DNA from: Lentisphaeria bacterium | GTDB taxonomy: Bacteria > Verrucomicrobiota > Lentisphaeria > Victivallales > UBA1829 | NCBI GenBank assembly: GCA_017456805.1 | Contig: JAFTIQ010000022.1 | Location: 1 to 64,000, forward strand | Length of the DNA stretch: 64,000 nucleotides | Reading direction: 5' to 3' | Part shown: positions 36,414-46,845 of the stretch, piece by piece | Position numbering within the stretch: position 1 is the stretch's first letter | How the letters are laid out: the number at the start of each line of letters is the position of its first letter | Made by a program: the position numbers and the translations under genes | Notes under the pieces: generated by a model | The model's input: only the letters and a program-made list of their open reading frames with translations | Database searches by the model: none | Told to the model about the DNA's origin: nothing

Positions 36414-37442
36414 ATGAAGAAAAAACAAACCGTTACCGTTGCCACCCTCGCGGAAAAACTCGGGGTCAGCACAGCAACCGTTGCCAAGGCATTGAATGGA
36501 CAGGGCCGGATCAGCGAAGCGACGATCCGGAGAGTCAAGGAACTTGCCAAAGAACTGAAATACGTCCCGAATCAGGCGGCCCGCTCCCTCCGCACAAATG
36601 TCAAAGATACCGTCGGTTTGCTGATCACTTCCGATATCAGCAGCGCATGGTACAGTGCTCTGGTCAGCCAATTGGAAACGGAATTTTCCAGACGCGGTTT
36701 GACAATGCTCCTGGCATTGGGCAAAAGTGATCAGAAGAAAATCGGTCATGCCATGGAATCATTTTTCGGCGGCAGAGTCCGCGGGATTATTGCCGGTCCG
36801 ATCTCCAATCAGCGGGATATGGAATTTCTTCAGGCGGCGGAAGATCATGGAATCCCCCTTGTCATTTTCAGCAATCTTGAAAAGCTCCCCATCAACTTTG
36901 TCGCTCTTGATCAGGAAGCCGGTGCAAGGATCATGCTGGAACATCTCTATCAGCTCGGACATCGCAGGATCGCTTATTTCGGAGCCCTCACCCCCCTTCC
37001 CGGAACCCGTCAGGCAGGATATCATGCCTTTATGGAAAAATTCGATCTGGAGCCGGAAAACATTCATCTTGACGAGTTTTCCCGGAAAGGAGCCTATGAT
37101 AAAATGACTCAGCTCCTGAAAACAAAAACGGTTTCTGAACTTCCGACCGCGCTCCTGGTTCATAACGATGATATGGCGCTGGGAGTCCTTCTGGCGCTTC
37201 AACAGGCTGGGATCAAAGTACCGGAAGAAATCTCTGTCACAGGGTTCGATGATATCGCAGAAAGCAGTTTCTGTATCCCCGGGTTGACTACCATTGGTGG
37301 GATCATGGAAAGCATGGTCAAAGAGCTGGTCGATACGCTGGACTATGCTGTTCTGAACACCAATGGACCGCCTCAGCAGCGGTTTATCATCCCGAAACTG
37401 ATTCAGAGAGCAACCACCGCAAAACCTGCCAAAACCAAATAG
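36414..37442 (+). CDS. LacI-family transcriptional regulator
   Basis: A 342-residue regulator. The N-terminal helix-turn-helix (VTVATLAEKLGVSTATVAKALNGQGRISEATIRRVKELAKELKY) is canonical, followed by YVPNQAARSLR, the hinge helix, and a periplasmic-binding-like effector domain (VGLLITSDISSAWYSALVSQLETEF ... PTALLVHNDDMALGVLLALQQAGIKVPEEISVTGFDD). The ligand is probably a sugar from the glycan pathway encoded on either side. It has its own promoter and probable operator. GGAGCACC-type spacing before the ATG is weak. Confidence 0.93.
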   Translation: MKKKQTVTVATLAEKLGVSTATVAKALNGQGRISEATIRRVKELAKELKYVPNQAARSLRTNVKDTVGLLITSDISSAWYSALVSQLETEFSRRGLTMLLALGKSDQKKIGHAMESFFGGRVRGIIAGPISNQRDMEFLQAAEDHGIPLVIFSNLEKLPINFVALDQEAGARIMLEHLYQLGHRRIAYFGALTPLPGTRQAGYHAFMEKFDLEPENIHLDEFSRKGAYDKMTQLLKTKTVSELPTALLVHNDDMALGVLLALQQAGIKVPEEISVTGFDDIAESSFCIPGLTTIGGIMESMVKELVDTLDYAVLNTNGPPQQRFIIPKLIQRATTAKPAKTK

Positions 37443-37457
37443 AGCAAGGCTGATTTT

Positions 37458-38576
37458 ATGAAAAAATTTGCAGACAGAGCCCCGCGTCCCAACATTCCGG
37501 ACCATGATTTCTCTCTGGAAGAAAACAATTTTCCACGCAGGCAACTGAAAAGCGGAGGATCCAATTTTCATTCCGAACGCTTTCTGTTTCAGCCGGATCG
37601 GATCACAGTTGTGCCGACAAAGTCAGCGAATCTTATATTCTGGATTTTTCTCTCGATCGGTTTCGTGGTGCTGATCGCCGGATCGCTTGCAAACCAAGTC
37701 ATTCCGCTTCTCGTTTTCGCTCCGGTGATGGTTCTCTTTGCCTGTCTCATCAAATTTGCACTCCATCAGAATCATGCCGATTTTGATTTGCAGAACAAAC
37801 TGTTTTATCCCTGCGGACGGAAAATCCGGAAAAAATACATCGCACCGATCCCCTTTCCGGAACTGAGCCGCCTCTACATTCTGAAAAAAGAGTGCCGGGG
37901 CAGCAAGGGAAGCAGATTCTTCTGTTACGAATTGAACATTGTCCTGAAAAACGGCGAACAATATAATCTGTTAAACCACGGAAGCCAAAAAGGGATCCTT
38001 GACGATGCAGAACAGCTGGCATCCGCGCTGAACCTTCCATACTCTCAAGAAGGAATGGTTCCGCAGATGAACCGGCTCAGAAAAGATTCTTCCGTTACAG
38101 CGTTATTCATTATCGGAACTGTATTTCTCCTGATCGGCGGATGCGCCTCCTACGCAGCATGTATCAGACCCATCAGCGAATACATTCAATGCCAGAACTG
38201 GGTGGAAACGCCGGCAGTCGTCAGAGTCTCCCATGTTCAATCGCACAGAGGGAAAAAAGAAACGCATCACACCCTGATTTTCTCCTATGCCTATACTTGG
38301 CAGGGCCGTCAATTTGAATCGAAAAAATATGATTGTTTTGCGGATCAGCTGGATAATTATTCCCATCTGCGGCAAATCGTCCGGGAAAATCCGCCGGGAA
38401 CAGGGATCCTTTGCTATGTCAATCCGGAAGAGCCCTCTCAGGCTGTTGCAAAGAAAAATTTCTCTTTCGCAATTCTTCCAATGATGTTGTTTGTACACAT
38501 TTTCCCCGTTGTCGGAATCGTCCTGCTGACATTCGGAATCCGGAAATACCGGCAGAAGAAAAGAGAACAGCAATAA
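37458..38576 (+). CDS. DUF3592-like membrane protein
   Basis: A 372-residue protein with two pairs of membrane helices: about 56-97 (LIFWIFLSIGFVVLIAGS and VIPLLVFAPVMVLFACLI) and, further on, ALFIIGTVFLLIGGCASYAA near 215-235 and FAILPMMLFVHIFPVVGIVLL near the end. The part between the last two, NWVETPAVVRVSHVQSH ... YAYTWQGRQFESKKY ... PGTGILCYVNPEEPSQAV, matches DUF3592, a family of unknown role. It starts 15 bp after the LacI gene and may be co-transcribed. Confidence 0.72.
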   Translation: MKKFADRAPRPNIPDHDFSLEENNFPRRQLKSGGSNFHSERFLFQPDRITVVPTKSANLIFWIFLSIGFVVLIAGSLANQVIPLLVFAPVMVLFACLIKFALHQNHADFDLQNKLFYPCGRKIRKKYIAPIPFPELSRLYILKKECRGSKGSRFFCYELNIVLKNGEQYNLLNHGSQKGILDDAEQLASALNLPYSQEGMVPQMNRLRKDSSVTALFIIGTVFLLIGGCASYAACIRPISEYIQCQNWVETPAVVRVSHVQSHRGKKETHHTLIFSYAYTWQGRQFESKKYDCFADQLDNYSHLRQIVRENPPGTGILCYVNPEEPSQAVAKKNFSFAILPMMLFVHIFPVVGIVLLTFGIRKYRQKKREQQ

Positions 38577-38579
38577 ACC

Positions 38580-38607
38580 GGAATGATCCGATCAGATCCT
38601 TTTTTTT
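38580..38607 (+). terminator. Possible terminator after the DUF3592 gene
   Basis: A short interrupted stem (GGAATGATC with GATCAGATCC, core TGATC-C-GATCA) followed by eight T residues. The stem is weak, so confidence is modest. Confidence 0.45.
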
Positions 38608-38656
38608 TGATTATGTCTAAGGGATTACAGCTTTTCCGGGAGCTTACATGATCTTT

Positions 38657-38762
38657 TGCTTTTGAAGATTTTATCTGTATTATGACTTACGGCTTTGGAT
38701 TGGAGTATTTTATCTGAATTACGGCTTGGCTTTTGAAGATTTTATCTGTATTACGGCTTGGG
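38657..38762. repeat. Three imperfect tandem repeats of about 31-38 bp
   Basis: Copies begin near 38657, 38697 and 38728, each of the form TTTTGAAGATTTTATCTG followed by TATTACGGCTT. The first and third share GCTTTTGAAGATTTTATCTG exactly; the middle one is diverged (GGATTGGAGTATTTTATCTGA). The DNA lies in a 565-bp non-coding stretch between the DUF3592 gene and ileS. The rest of this stretch holds a promoter-hairpin unit at 38801-38876 and the ileS promoter. Confidence 0.8.
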
Positions 38763-38800
38763 CTTTGTGGATTGCATCATCTCATTTTTCAATAAATCTC

Positions 38801-38828
38801 TTGACTTTTTGAAAAAACGGATTATATT
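38801..38828 (+). promoter_or_regulatory. Promoter directly upstream of a strong hairpin
   Basis: TTGACT (38801-38806), 16 bp, TATATT (38823-38828, followed by AC). Initiation is expected near 38835, that is, inside the left arm of the hairpin at 38831-38870. The spacer contains TGAAAAAACGG, which matches the left half of the LacI operator at 36374. Confidence 0.6.
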
Positions 38829-38830
38829 AC

Positions 38831-38876
38831 AACATCGCCAGTGTTTCCTGCATTAAACACTGGCGATGTTTTTTTT
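38831..38876 (+). terminator. Perfect 16-bp hairpin with T-tract (terminator or short RNA)
   Basis: AACATCGCCAGTGTTT (38831-38846) is exactly complementary to AAACACTGGCGATGTT (38855-38870), loop CCTGCATT, followed by T6 (8 T in a row). It has the form of an intrinsic terminator but stands just after a promoter, so a transcript would be a hairpin of about 40 nt and little else. Confidence 0.8.
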
Positions 38877-39062
38877 GGTTTTATTTATTTTTGGTTTTTT
38901 ATTTATTTACAAACTCTATTCTGACAGAATTCCATTAAACGCTATTCTGAGCCCCCCTTTATTCACAGGATCCACATTTTATCCGTTTTCTGTGGTTTTG
39001 TTTCCTCAAATGGATTTCGTCATAAATTATCATAAAAAACGAGAAACTGTTCTGCTTTTATA

Positions 39063-39091
39063 TTGAATTATCCGGAATGTGGGTGTATATT
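39063..39091 (+). promoter_or_regulatory. Promoter of ileS
   Basis: TTGAAT (39063-39068), 17 bp, TATATT (39086-39091, followed by AC), 51 bp before the ileS start. Confidence 0.68.
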
Positions 39092-39141
39092 ACCCGTTGA
39101 TTTTGAAAATATCAACATATAAAACATAAGGACAAAAGATC

Positions 39142-42100
39142 ATGTTCAAGCCCGCAGGACAGGCAGATTTTCCGAAACTCGAACAGGAAGTGCTCGAATT
39201 CTGGAAAAATGATAACACATTTGAAAAATCAGTTCAGGCAAGAAAAGGCGGCAAAGAGTTCGTTTTTTATGATGGACCTCCGTTTGCGACCGGATTGCCT
39301 CACTACGGTCATCTTCTCGCAGGGACCATCAAGGACGTTGTGCCCCGGTATCAGACCATGCGCGGCCGCTACTGCGAACGTACCTTCGGATGGGACTGCC
39401 ACGGTCTGCCCGTGGAATATGAAATGGAAAAGGAACTGAAACTCTCCGGAAAAAGAGAAATCGAAACCTTTGGTGTGGATAAATTCAATGAAGCCTGCCG
39501 CGGCATCGTGCTCCGCTACACCTCTGAATGGGAACGCATTGTAACCCGCATGGGCCGCTGGGTCGATTTCAGAAACGGATACCGCACCATGGACCGTGAT
39601 TATATGGAATCCATCTGGTGGGTTTTCAAGCAGCTCTGGGATCAGGATCTCATTTATGAAGGCTATAAGATTCTGCCTTACTGCGCAAGATGCTGCACCC
39701 CGCTTTCCAACTTTGAAGCAAATCAGGGCTATGCCGACGTGGAAGATCCCGCAATCACGATCCGCTTCAAAGTCGTGGGCGAAGAAAATACCTATTTCCT
39801 GGCATGGACAACCACCCCCTGGACCCTGCCCTCCAATATGGCGCTCACCGTCGGACCTGAAATCGACTATGTCAAGGTTCTGGATGACGGAACATACTAC
39901 ATCATGGCAGAAGCACGTCTTTCCGCTTATTACAAGAAAGATCTTCCGGAAATCGTTGCACGGTTCAAAGGTTCTGAACTGGCTGAAAAACATTACGAAC
40001 CGCTCTTCCCCTACTTTGCAAACATGGCAGAACAGGGTGCGTTCCGTGTGATCACAGCCGATTTCGTCAGCACGGAAGACGGTACCGGTATCGTTCACAC
40101 AGCTCCCGGATTCGGGGAAGACGACGCAGCGGCAGGAAAAGCTCATGGCGTTCCGGGTGTCTGCCCCATCGATGCTGAATGTAAATTCACAAATGAAGTT
40201 CCCGATTATGTCGGACGTTTCGTGAAAGAAACAGATAAAGATATCATCAAACGCCTGAAAGATGAAGGCAAACTGGTTCATCGCGGCACCATCAAGCACA
40301 GCTATCCTCACTGTTGGCGCGATGATTCCCCGCTGATCTACAAAGCAGTTTCCACCTGGTTTGTCCGGATCGACCGGATCAAGGAAAAGATGATCAATGC
40401 CAACAAGCAGATGAGCTGGGTTCCAGAACACATCAAGAACGGCCGTTTCGGAAAATGGCTGGAAAATGCCCGTGACTGGGCGATCAGCCGCAACCGTTAC
40501 TGGGGCTGTCCGCTGCCCATCTGGCGCAACGAAGAAACCGGGGAAATGATCTGCGTCGGTTCCGTAAAAGAACTGGAAGAGCTCACCGGACGCAAGTTCG
40601 ATGATATCCACAAACATTATGTTGACAATGTGGAAATCGTTTCTCCCAAAACCGGTGCGATCCTGAAACGGATCCCTGAAGTTCTGGACTGCTGGTTTGA
40701 AAGCGGTTCCATGCCCTATGCTCAGAAACATTATCCCTTCGAAAATAAAGAACGGTTCGATGCAAACTATCCTGCCGACTTTATCGCAGAAGGTCTTGAC
40801 CAGACACGCGGCTGGTTCTACACCCTCGTCGTTCTCGCAGCGGCTCTCTTCGATAAGCCCCCTGCAATGAACGTTGTCGTCAACGGTCTGATCCTCGCTT
40901 CCAACGGACAGAAAATGTCCAAACGGTTAAAGAACTATCCCGATCCGCTGGATGTGGTGAACGTTTACGGTGCGGATGCGCTGCGTCTGTTCCTCCTCGG
41001 TTCCCCGGTTGTCCGTGCGGAAGATTTGAAGTTCTCCGAAGAAGGGATCAAGGAAGTTCTCCGCGGTGTTCTGCTCCCGATCTGGAACTCTTACAGCTTC
41101 TTTACCACCTATGCAAGTGTGGATAACTGGGTTCCTGCACCCGGACCGCTGAAAGCTCCGGAAAATCCAGCAAACCCGCTCGACCGCTGGATCCTTTCCT
41201 CCCTCTCCGATATGGTGGAGGAAATCCGCGCCGCAATGGATGCCTACCAGCTTCAGCGTGCAGCAAACCGGTTTGAAAAGTTCGCCGACGATTTGACAAA
41301 CTGGTATATCCGCCGCAGCCGCAGACGTTTCTGGAAGAGCAAAAACGATGGAGATAAGAATGATGCATACGGAACCCTCTATTATGTGCTCATGACCTTC
41401 GTCAAGTGTGCAGCTCCCTTCATTCCCATGCTGACAGAAAAGATCTACCGCGGGCTCCGCACTGAAGATATGCCGGGATCTGTCCACCTTTGCGACTTCC
41501 CCGAACCGGAAACCGATCGCCGGGATACCGCTCTGGAATGTCAGATGGAAAACACCATGCGTGCCGTCACCCTCGGACACTTCCTCCGGAAACAGAAAAA
41601 TCTCAAGATCCGTCAGCCGCTGGCAAAAGCCATTCTGGTCGCCGCTGACCCCAAAGTCCGCGCACTTCTGGAAGGCACAAAAGATATCGTTGCGGAAGAA
41701 CTTGACGTGAAAGAGATCCTCATCCGCGATTCCGATGCGGAACTTGTGACCCTCTCCGCCAAGGCGAACTTCAAGGTGCTGGGTGCAAAACTCGGACCCA
41801 AGATGAAGGCCGCAGCTGCAGAAATCGCAAAACTTTCCGCTGATTCTCTCCGGAAACTGGAAAGCGGCAAAACCGTCGCAATCTCTCTCGATGGAGAAAC
41901 TATTGAACTCGCTCCCGGTGAAGTCACCGTTCTCCGCGCTGAAAAGCCCGGTGTAACCGCTGCAACCGAAGCAGGCTTGACCATTGCTCTTGATACTGAA
42001 CTCACCCGCGAACTGCTTGACGAAGGTATCGCCCGTGAATTCATCAGCAAAGTTCAGAACCTCCGGAAAGAAATGGATCTTCAGGTCTCTGACCGGATCA

Positions 42101-42279
42101 CCGTTGCAGTTGCCTCTGATGAAGAAGCAGCAAAAGCAATTCTCGCATTCCGCGATTATGTTTCCAACGAAACGCTTGCGCTGGATATCATTGCCGGAGA
42201 AATCGCTGCTGATAAGAAAGAAGAAGCAGATCTCAACGGTCATAATGCTGTGATCTGTGTCAAGAAGGGAGCACTCTGA
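39142..42279 (+). CDS. ileS: Isoleucyl-tRNA synthetase, eukaryotic/archaeal-like type
   Basis: A 1045-residue class I synthetase that charges tRNA-Ile. The HIGH motif is HYGH (54-57, in GLPHYGHLLAGTIKD) and KMSKR is at 591-595 (KMSKRLKNYPDP). Stretches such as FGWDCHGLPVEYEMEKEL, YTSEWERIVTRMGRWVDF, MESIWWVFKQLW and CTPLSNFEANQGYADVEDP follow the eukaryotic/archaeal subgroup (IleS2) instead of the E. coli type. That clade in bacteria is often resistant to mupirocin (known of the group; not shown here). The anticodon-binding region and C-terminal domain are complete. The gene is followed 2 bp later by trpS. Confidence 0.97.
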   Translation: MFKPAGQADFPKLEQEVLEFWKNDNTFEKSVQARKGGKEFVFYDGPPFATGLPHYGHLLAGTIKDVVPRYQTMRGRYCERTFGWDCHGLPVEYEMEKELKLSGKREIETFGVDKFNEACRGIVLRYTSEWERIVTRMGRWVDFRNGYRTMDRDYMESIWWVFKQLWDQDLIYEGYKILPYCARCCTPLSNFEANQGYADVEDPAITIRFKVVGEENTYFLAWTTTPWTLPSNMALTVGPEIDYVKVLDDGTYYIMAEARLSAYYKKDLPEIVARFKGSELAEKHYEPLFPYFANMAEQGAFRVITADFVSTEDGTGIVHTAPGFGEDDAAAGKAHGVPGVCPIDAECKFTNEVPDYVGRFVKETDKDIIKRLKDEGKLVHRGTIKHSYPHCWRDDSPLIYKAVSTWFVRIDRIKEKMINANKQMSWVPEHIKNGRFGKWLENARDWAISRNRYWGCPLPIWRNEETGEMICVGSVKELEELTGRKFDDIHKHYVDNVEIVSPKTGAILKRIPEVLDCWFESGSMPYAQKHYPFENKERFDANYPADFIAEGLDQTRGWFYTLVVLAAALFDKPPAMNVVVNGLILASNGQKMSKRLKNYPDPLDVVNVYGADALRLFLLGSPVVRAEDLKFSEEGIKEVLRGVLLPIWNSYSFFTTYASVDNWVPAPGPLKAPENPANPLDRWILSSLSDMVEEIRAAMDAYQLQRAANRFEKFADDLTNWYIRRSRRRFWKSKNDGDKNDAYGTLYYVLMTFVKCAAPFIPMLTEKIYRGLRTEDMPGSVHLCDFPEPETDRRDTALECQMENTMRAVTLGHFLRKQKNLKIRQPLAKAILVAADPKVRALLEGTKDIVAEELDVKEILIRDSDAELVTLSAKANFKVLGAKLGPKMKAAAAEIAKLSADSLRKLESGKTVAISLDGETIELAPGEVTVLRAEKPGVTAATEAGLTIALDTELTRELLDEGIAREFISKVQNLRKEMDLQVSDRITVAVASDEEAAKAILAFRDYVSNETLALDIIAGEIAADKKEEADLNGHNAVICVKKGAL

Positions 42280-42281
42280 GT

Positions 42282-43247
42282 ATGAAACGGATTCTTACCG
42301 GAATTCAGCCTTCCGGAGTTCCTCACATCGGAAACTTTTTCGGAGCGATCCGCCAGGTGCTGGAATTGCAGAAAATGGGCGAATCATTCGTCTTTATTGC
42401 AGACCTTCATTCCCTTACGACTTCCCCGAAGGCGGAAGATCTCCGGGAACGGGTGAAACGTCTTGCAGTGGATTGGCTCGCTTGCGGATTGGATCCCGAA
42501 ACCAGCGTTTTCTTCAAGCAGTCAGATGTGCCGGAAGTCACAGAACTCATGTGGTATCTCAGCAACGTTACAGGAGTCGGACTTCTGGAACGGGCTCACA
42601 GTTACAAAGATAAAATCGCCAAGGGCTTTTCTCCCAATACCGGATTGTTCACCTATCCGGTTCTGATGGCGGCGGATATCCTGCTCTATCAGTCAAACCT
42701 GGTCCCTGTGGGAAAAGATCAGAAACAGCATCTGGAAATCACCCGCGATGTTGCGATCCGGTTCAACCAGACCTACGGGGAAGCGTTCACCATTCCGGAT
42801 GGATATATTCCCGATAACGTGGCAGTCATCCCCGGTCTGGATGGACAGAAGATGTCCAAGAGCTACAATAACACCATTGAGATCTTCGGCGAAGAAAAGC
42901 CCCTGCGGAAAAAATTCATGTCCATCAAGACAGATTCCAAAGGGATGGAAGAACCGAAAGATCCGGATACCTGTAACGTATTCATGCTTTATAAACTGTT
43001 CGCTACACCGGAACAGCAGGAAGAAATGCGCGCCCGCTATCTTGCCGGAAATTACGGTTACGGTCATGCAAAACAGGCATTGTTTGAAGCATATATGGAT
43101 TACTTTGCCCCCATGCGGAAACGCCGGGAAGAGCTTCTTAATAACATGGATTATGTTGATTCCATTCTGAAACGCGGTGCGGAACGCGCCCGTACAGAAG
43201 CAATGAAAACCTTGACGAAGGTCCGGGAGCTCGTGGGAATTGCCTGA
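42282..43247 (+). CDS. trpS: Tryptophanyl-tRNA synthetase
   Basis: A 321-residue class I synthetase. The HIGH-like motif is PHIGN (His15), and KMSKS is at 190-194 (GLDGQKMSKSYNN). GIQPSGVPHIGNFFGAIRQ, FIADLHSLT, GLLERAHSYKDK and VGKDQKQHLEI are typical of bacterial TrpRS. It starts 2 bp after ileS and overlaps azlC by 8 bp, so all belong to one transcript. Confidence 0.96.
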   Translation: MKRILTGIQPSGVPHIGNFFGAIRQVLELQKMGESFVFIADLHSLTTSPKAEDLRERVKRLAVDWLACGLDPETSVFFKQSDVPEVTELMWYLSNVTGVGLLERAHSYKDKIAKGFSPNTGLFTYPVLMAADILLYQSNLVPVGKDQKQHLEITRDVAIRFNQTYGEAFTIPDGYIPDNVAVIPGLDGQKMSKSYNNTIEIFGEEKPLRKKFMSIKTDSKGMEEPKDPDTCNVFMLYKLFATPEQQEEMRARYLAGNYGYGHAKQALFEAYMDYFAPMRKRREELLNNMDYVDSILKRGAERARTEAMKTLTKVRELVGIA

Positions 43248-43962
43248 TCGTTCTGTCATTCTCAAACGGGCATTTATTGACTCCCTGCCGGTTCTCATGG
43301 GGTATTCCGCCATGGGATTTGCGGCGGGAGTTCTTCTTTCTGCCCAAAGCGGAATCCACTTTGCCGGATTCTGGGCATTCCTGACCAGTGCGACCTCTAT
43401 TTCCGGTGCGCTTCAGTTCATGATGGTGGATTGGATCGCCAAGCAGACCCCTCTGCTGGATGTTGCGCTTCTCACATTCTGTTTGAATGTCCGTTACGCC
43501 ATGTATGGATTTTCCCTTCTTGACCGCTTCCGCGGAATCGGAGCATGGAGAAAGTTCTATCTCATCTGGAGTCTCACCGATGAGACGTACGCTTTGGAAA
43601 CGGAATGTAAAATCCCGGAAAAAAAGAAAAATATCCGGTATTGTCTCCTGCTGGCATTTTTTGATCATTTTTATTGGATTTTCGGGGTAACCGCCGGAGC
43701 GTTTGCAGGGAAGGCATTGCCCTTTTCCAACAAGGGGATAGACTTTGCCATGACAGCGTTGTTTCTCGTGATTCTGACAGATCAATGCCGGGAAGCAAAC
43801 AACCGGATCCCTGCCCTGATCGGCGGCGGTGCGGCATTTCTCTGTTTTCTGATCTTCGGAGCATCCAATATGCTGATCCCCTCTATCATCCTGATGATCA
43901 CTGTGTTTCTGATCTTCCGGAAGAAAATGGATCCTGCAGGGAAGGAGAAAAGAGATGAGTGA
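43240..43962 (+). CDS. azlC: AzlC-family branched-chain amino acid exporter subunit
   Basis: A 240-residue integral membrane protein with about 6-7 helices and the AzlC signature near the start (FIDSLPVLMGYSAMGFAAGVLLS, then FLTSATSISGALQFMMV). AzlC and AzlD form a two-part exporter of branched-chain amino acids and analogues. The start is a TTG at 43240, overlapping trpS, with GGGAG upstream; no better ATG fits. The downstream azlD overlaps it by 8 bp. Confidence 0.9.
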   Translation: MPDRSVILKRAFIDSLPVLMGYSAMGFAAGVLLSAQSGIHFAGFWAFLTSATSISGALQFMMVDWIAKQTPLLDVALLTFCLNVRYAMYGFSLLDRFRGIGAWRKFYLIWSLTDETYALETECKIPEKKKNIRYCLLLAFFDHFYWIFGVTAGAFAGKALPFSNKGIDFAMTALFLVILTDQCREANNRIPALIGGGAAFLCFLIFGASNMLIPSIILMITVFLIFRKKMDPAGKEKRDE

Positions 43963-44293
43963 AACGACCTATTTATGGAGCTTGATTGCTGTGACAGCCG
44001 GGGTAACACTTCTGCTGCGCGCCTTCCCGTTTTTACTCTTCGGATCTGCCCAAAAGACACCGCCGGTGATTGAATATATCGGAAAAGTATTGTCCCCGGC
44101 TGCAATAGCCATGCTGGTTGTCTACTGTTTCGGCTGCTATTTCCGGGACAGACCGATTCTGCAGAATTATTATGGAGCAGCGGAGTTGATTGCGGCAGCA
44201 GTGGTTGTCGGATTGCAGCTGTGGAGAAAAAATCCGCTTCTCTCAATTATTTGCGGGACAGCAATATACATGGTTCTGGTTCAGAATTTCTGA
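43955..44293 (+). CDS. azlD: AzlD-family branched-chain amino acid exporter subunit
   Basis: A 112-residue protein with four hydrophobic segments: YLWSLIAVTAGVTLLLRAFPFLLF, VLSPAAIAMLVVYCF, AAELIAAAVVVGLQL and SIICGTAIYMVL. The RAFPFLLF start segment is characteristic of AzlD. Together with AzlC it makes a small amino acid exporter. Placement after ileS (isoleucine) and trpS is suggestive of amino acid balance but this is inference. Confidence 0.9.
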   Translation: MSETTYLWSLIAVTAGVTLLLRAFPFLLFGSAQKTPPVIEYIGKVLSPAAIAMLVVYCFGCYFRDRPILQNYYGAAELIAAAVVVGLQLWRKNPLLSIICGTAIYMVLVQNF

Positions 44294-44363
44294 GGCTCCG
44301 GCAACGGGGAGAAAAAATGTTTAAGAATCCTTAAGTTTTTTTGTATTTTTTCAAAAATGAAAG

Positions 44364-44391
44364 TTGAAAAATTGCAAAAAGGCTGTATATT
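44364..44391 (+). promoter_or_regulatory. Promoter of pnp
   Basis: TTGAAA (44364-44369), 16 bp, TATATT (44386-44391), continuing as ATAATAATG so that a TATAAT (44391-44396) overlaps. It leaves a leader of about 235 nt before the pnp start. Confidence 0.65.
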
Positions 44392-44455
44392 ATAATAATG
44401 TAGTGGAATCAATTTATGTGAACGATGCATCTGCCGGTGGAATGTGGAATTTGTC

Positions 44456-44609
44456 CGGTATCGCATTCCGGGAGAGATCCGGGGATCCGATACCGCTATT
44501 CCGGTAAACCGGCCGAAGCAGATTTTAGTTAGCTGTCCGCATAAGTGATTCCTTGTCAAAGTTTATGGGAAATATTCCCGAATCAACCATCGACGGTATT
44601 TCTGCCGTC
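44456..44609 (+). promoter_or_regulatory. Structured leader of pnp
   Basis: The leader contains CGGTATCG (44456-44463) pairing with CGATACCG (44488-44495), CCGG-TAAA-CCGG (44501-44512), and GACGG (44592-44596) pairing with CCGTC (44605-44609) close to the start. In other bacteria pnp is autoregulated through RNase III cutting of a leader stem; whether the same holds here is inference. No rpsO gene, the usual upstream neighbour, is present. Confidence 0.5.
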
Positions 44610-44632
44610 AAACACAAGGACTGTATACAACT

Positions 44633-46741
<2,109 letters not shown>

Positions 46742-46765
46742 TCTTTCCTTCTGACAGAAAAAATC

Positions 46766-46799
46766 AAGCCGTTCAGCGTAAAAACTGAACGGCTTTTTT
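46766..46799. terminator. Bidirectional intrinsic terminator between pnp and the VWA gene
   Basis: AAGCCGTTCAG pairs with CTGAACGGCTT (11 bp, 8-nt loop), followed by TTTTTT on the plus strand. Read on the minus strand the same stem is followed by GATTTTTT, so it can serve both pnp and the convergent VWA gene. Confidence 0.9.
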
Positions 46800-46845
46800 A
46801 TTGGAATCCCCCCCCGGAGTTTTTCCGGGTGGGAATAAGTTGAGT

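Noticed and set aside
38657..38762. Tandem repeats considered as a CRISPR array
   Set aside because: The copies are adjacent and diverged, with no unique spacers of uniform length and no cas genes.
38866..39066. 66-codon frame starting in the right arm of the hairpin at 38831-38870
   Set aside because: No Shine-Dalgarno, low-complexity Phe/Leu-rich start arising from the T-tract, and it overlaps the ileS promoter.
46801..46835. CCCCCCCGGAGTTTTTCCGGGTGGG stem-like run considered as a separate terminator
   Set aside because: No T-tract follows in either direction; the adjacent stem at 46766-46799 explains termination better.
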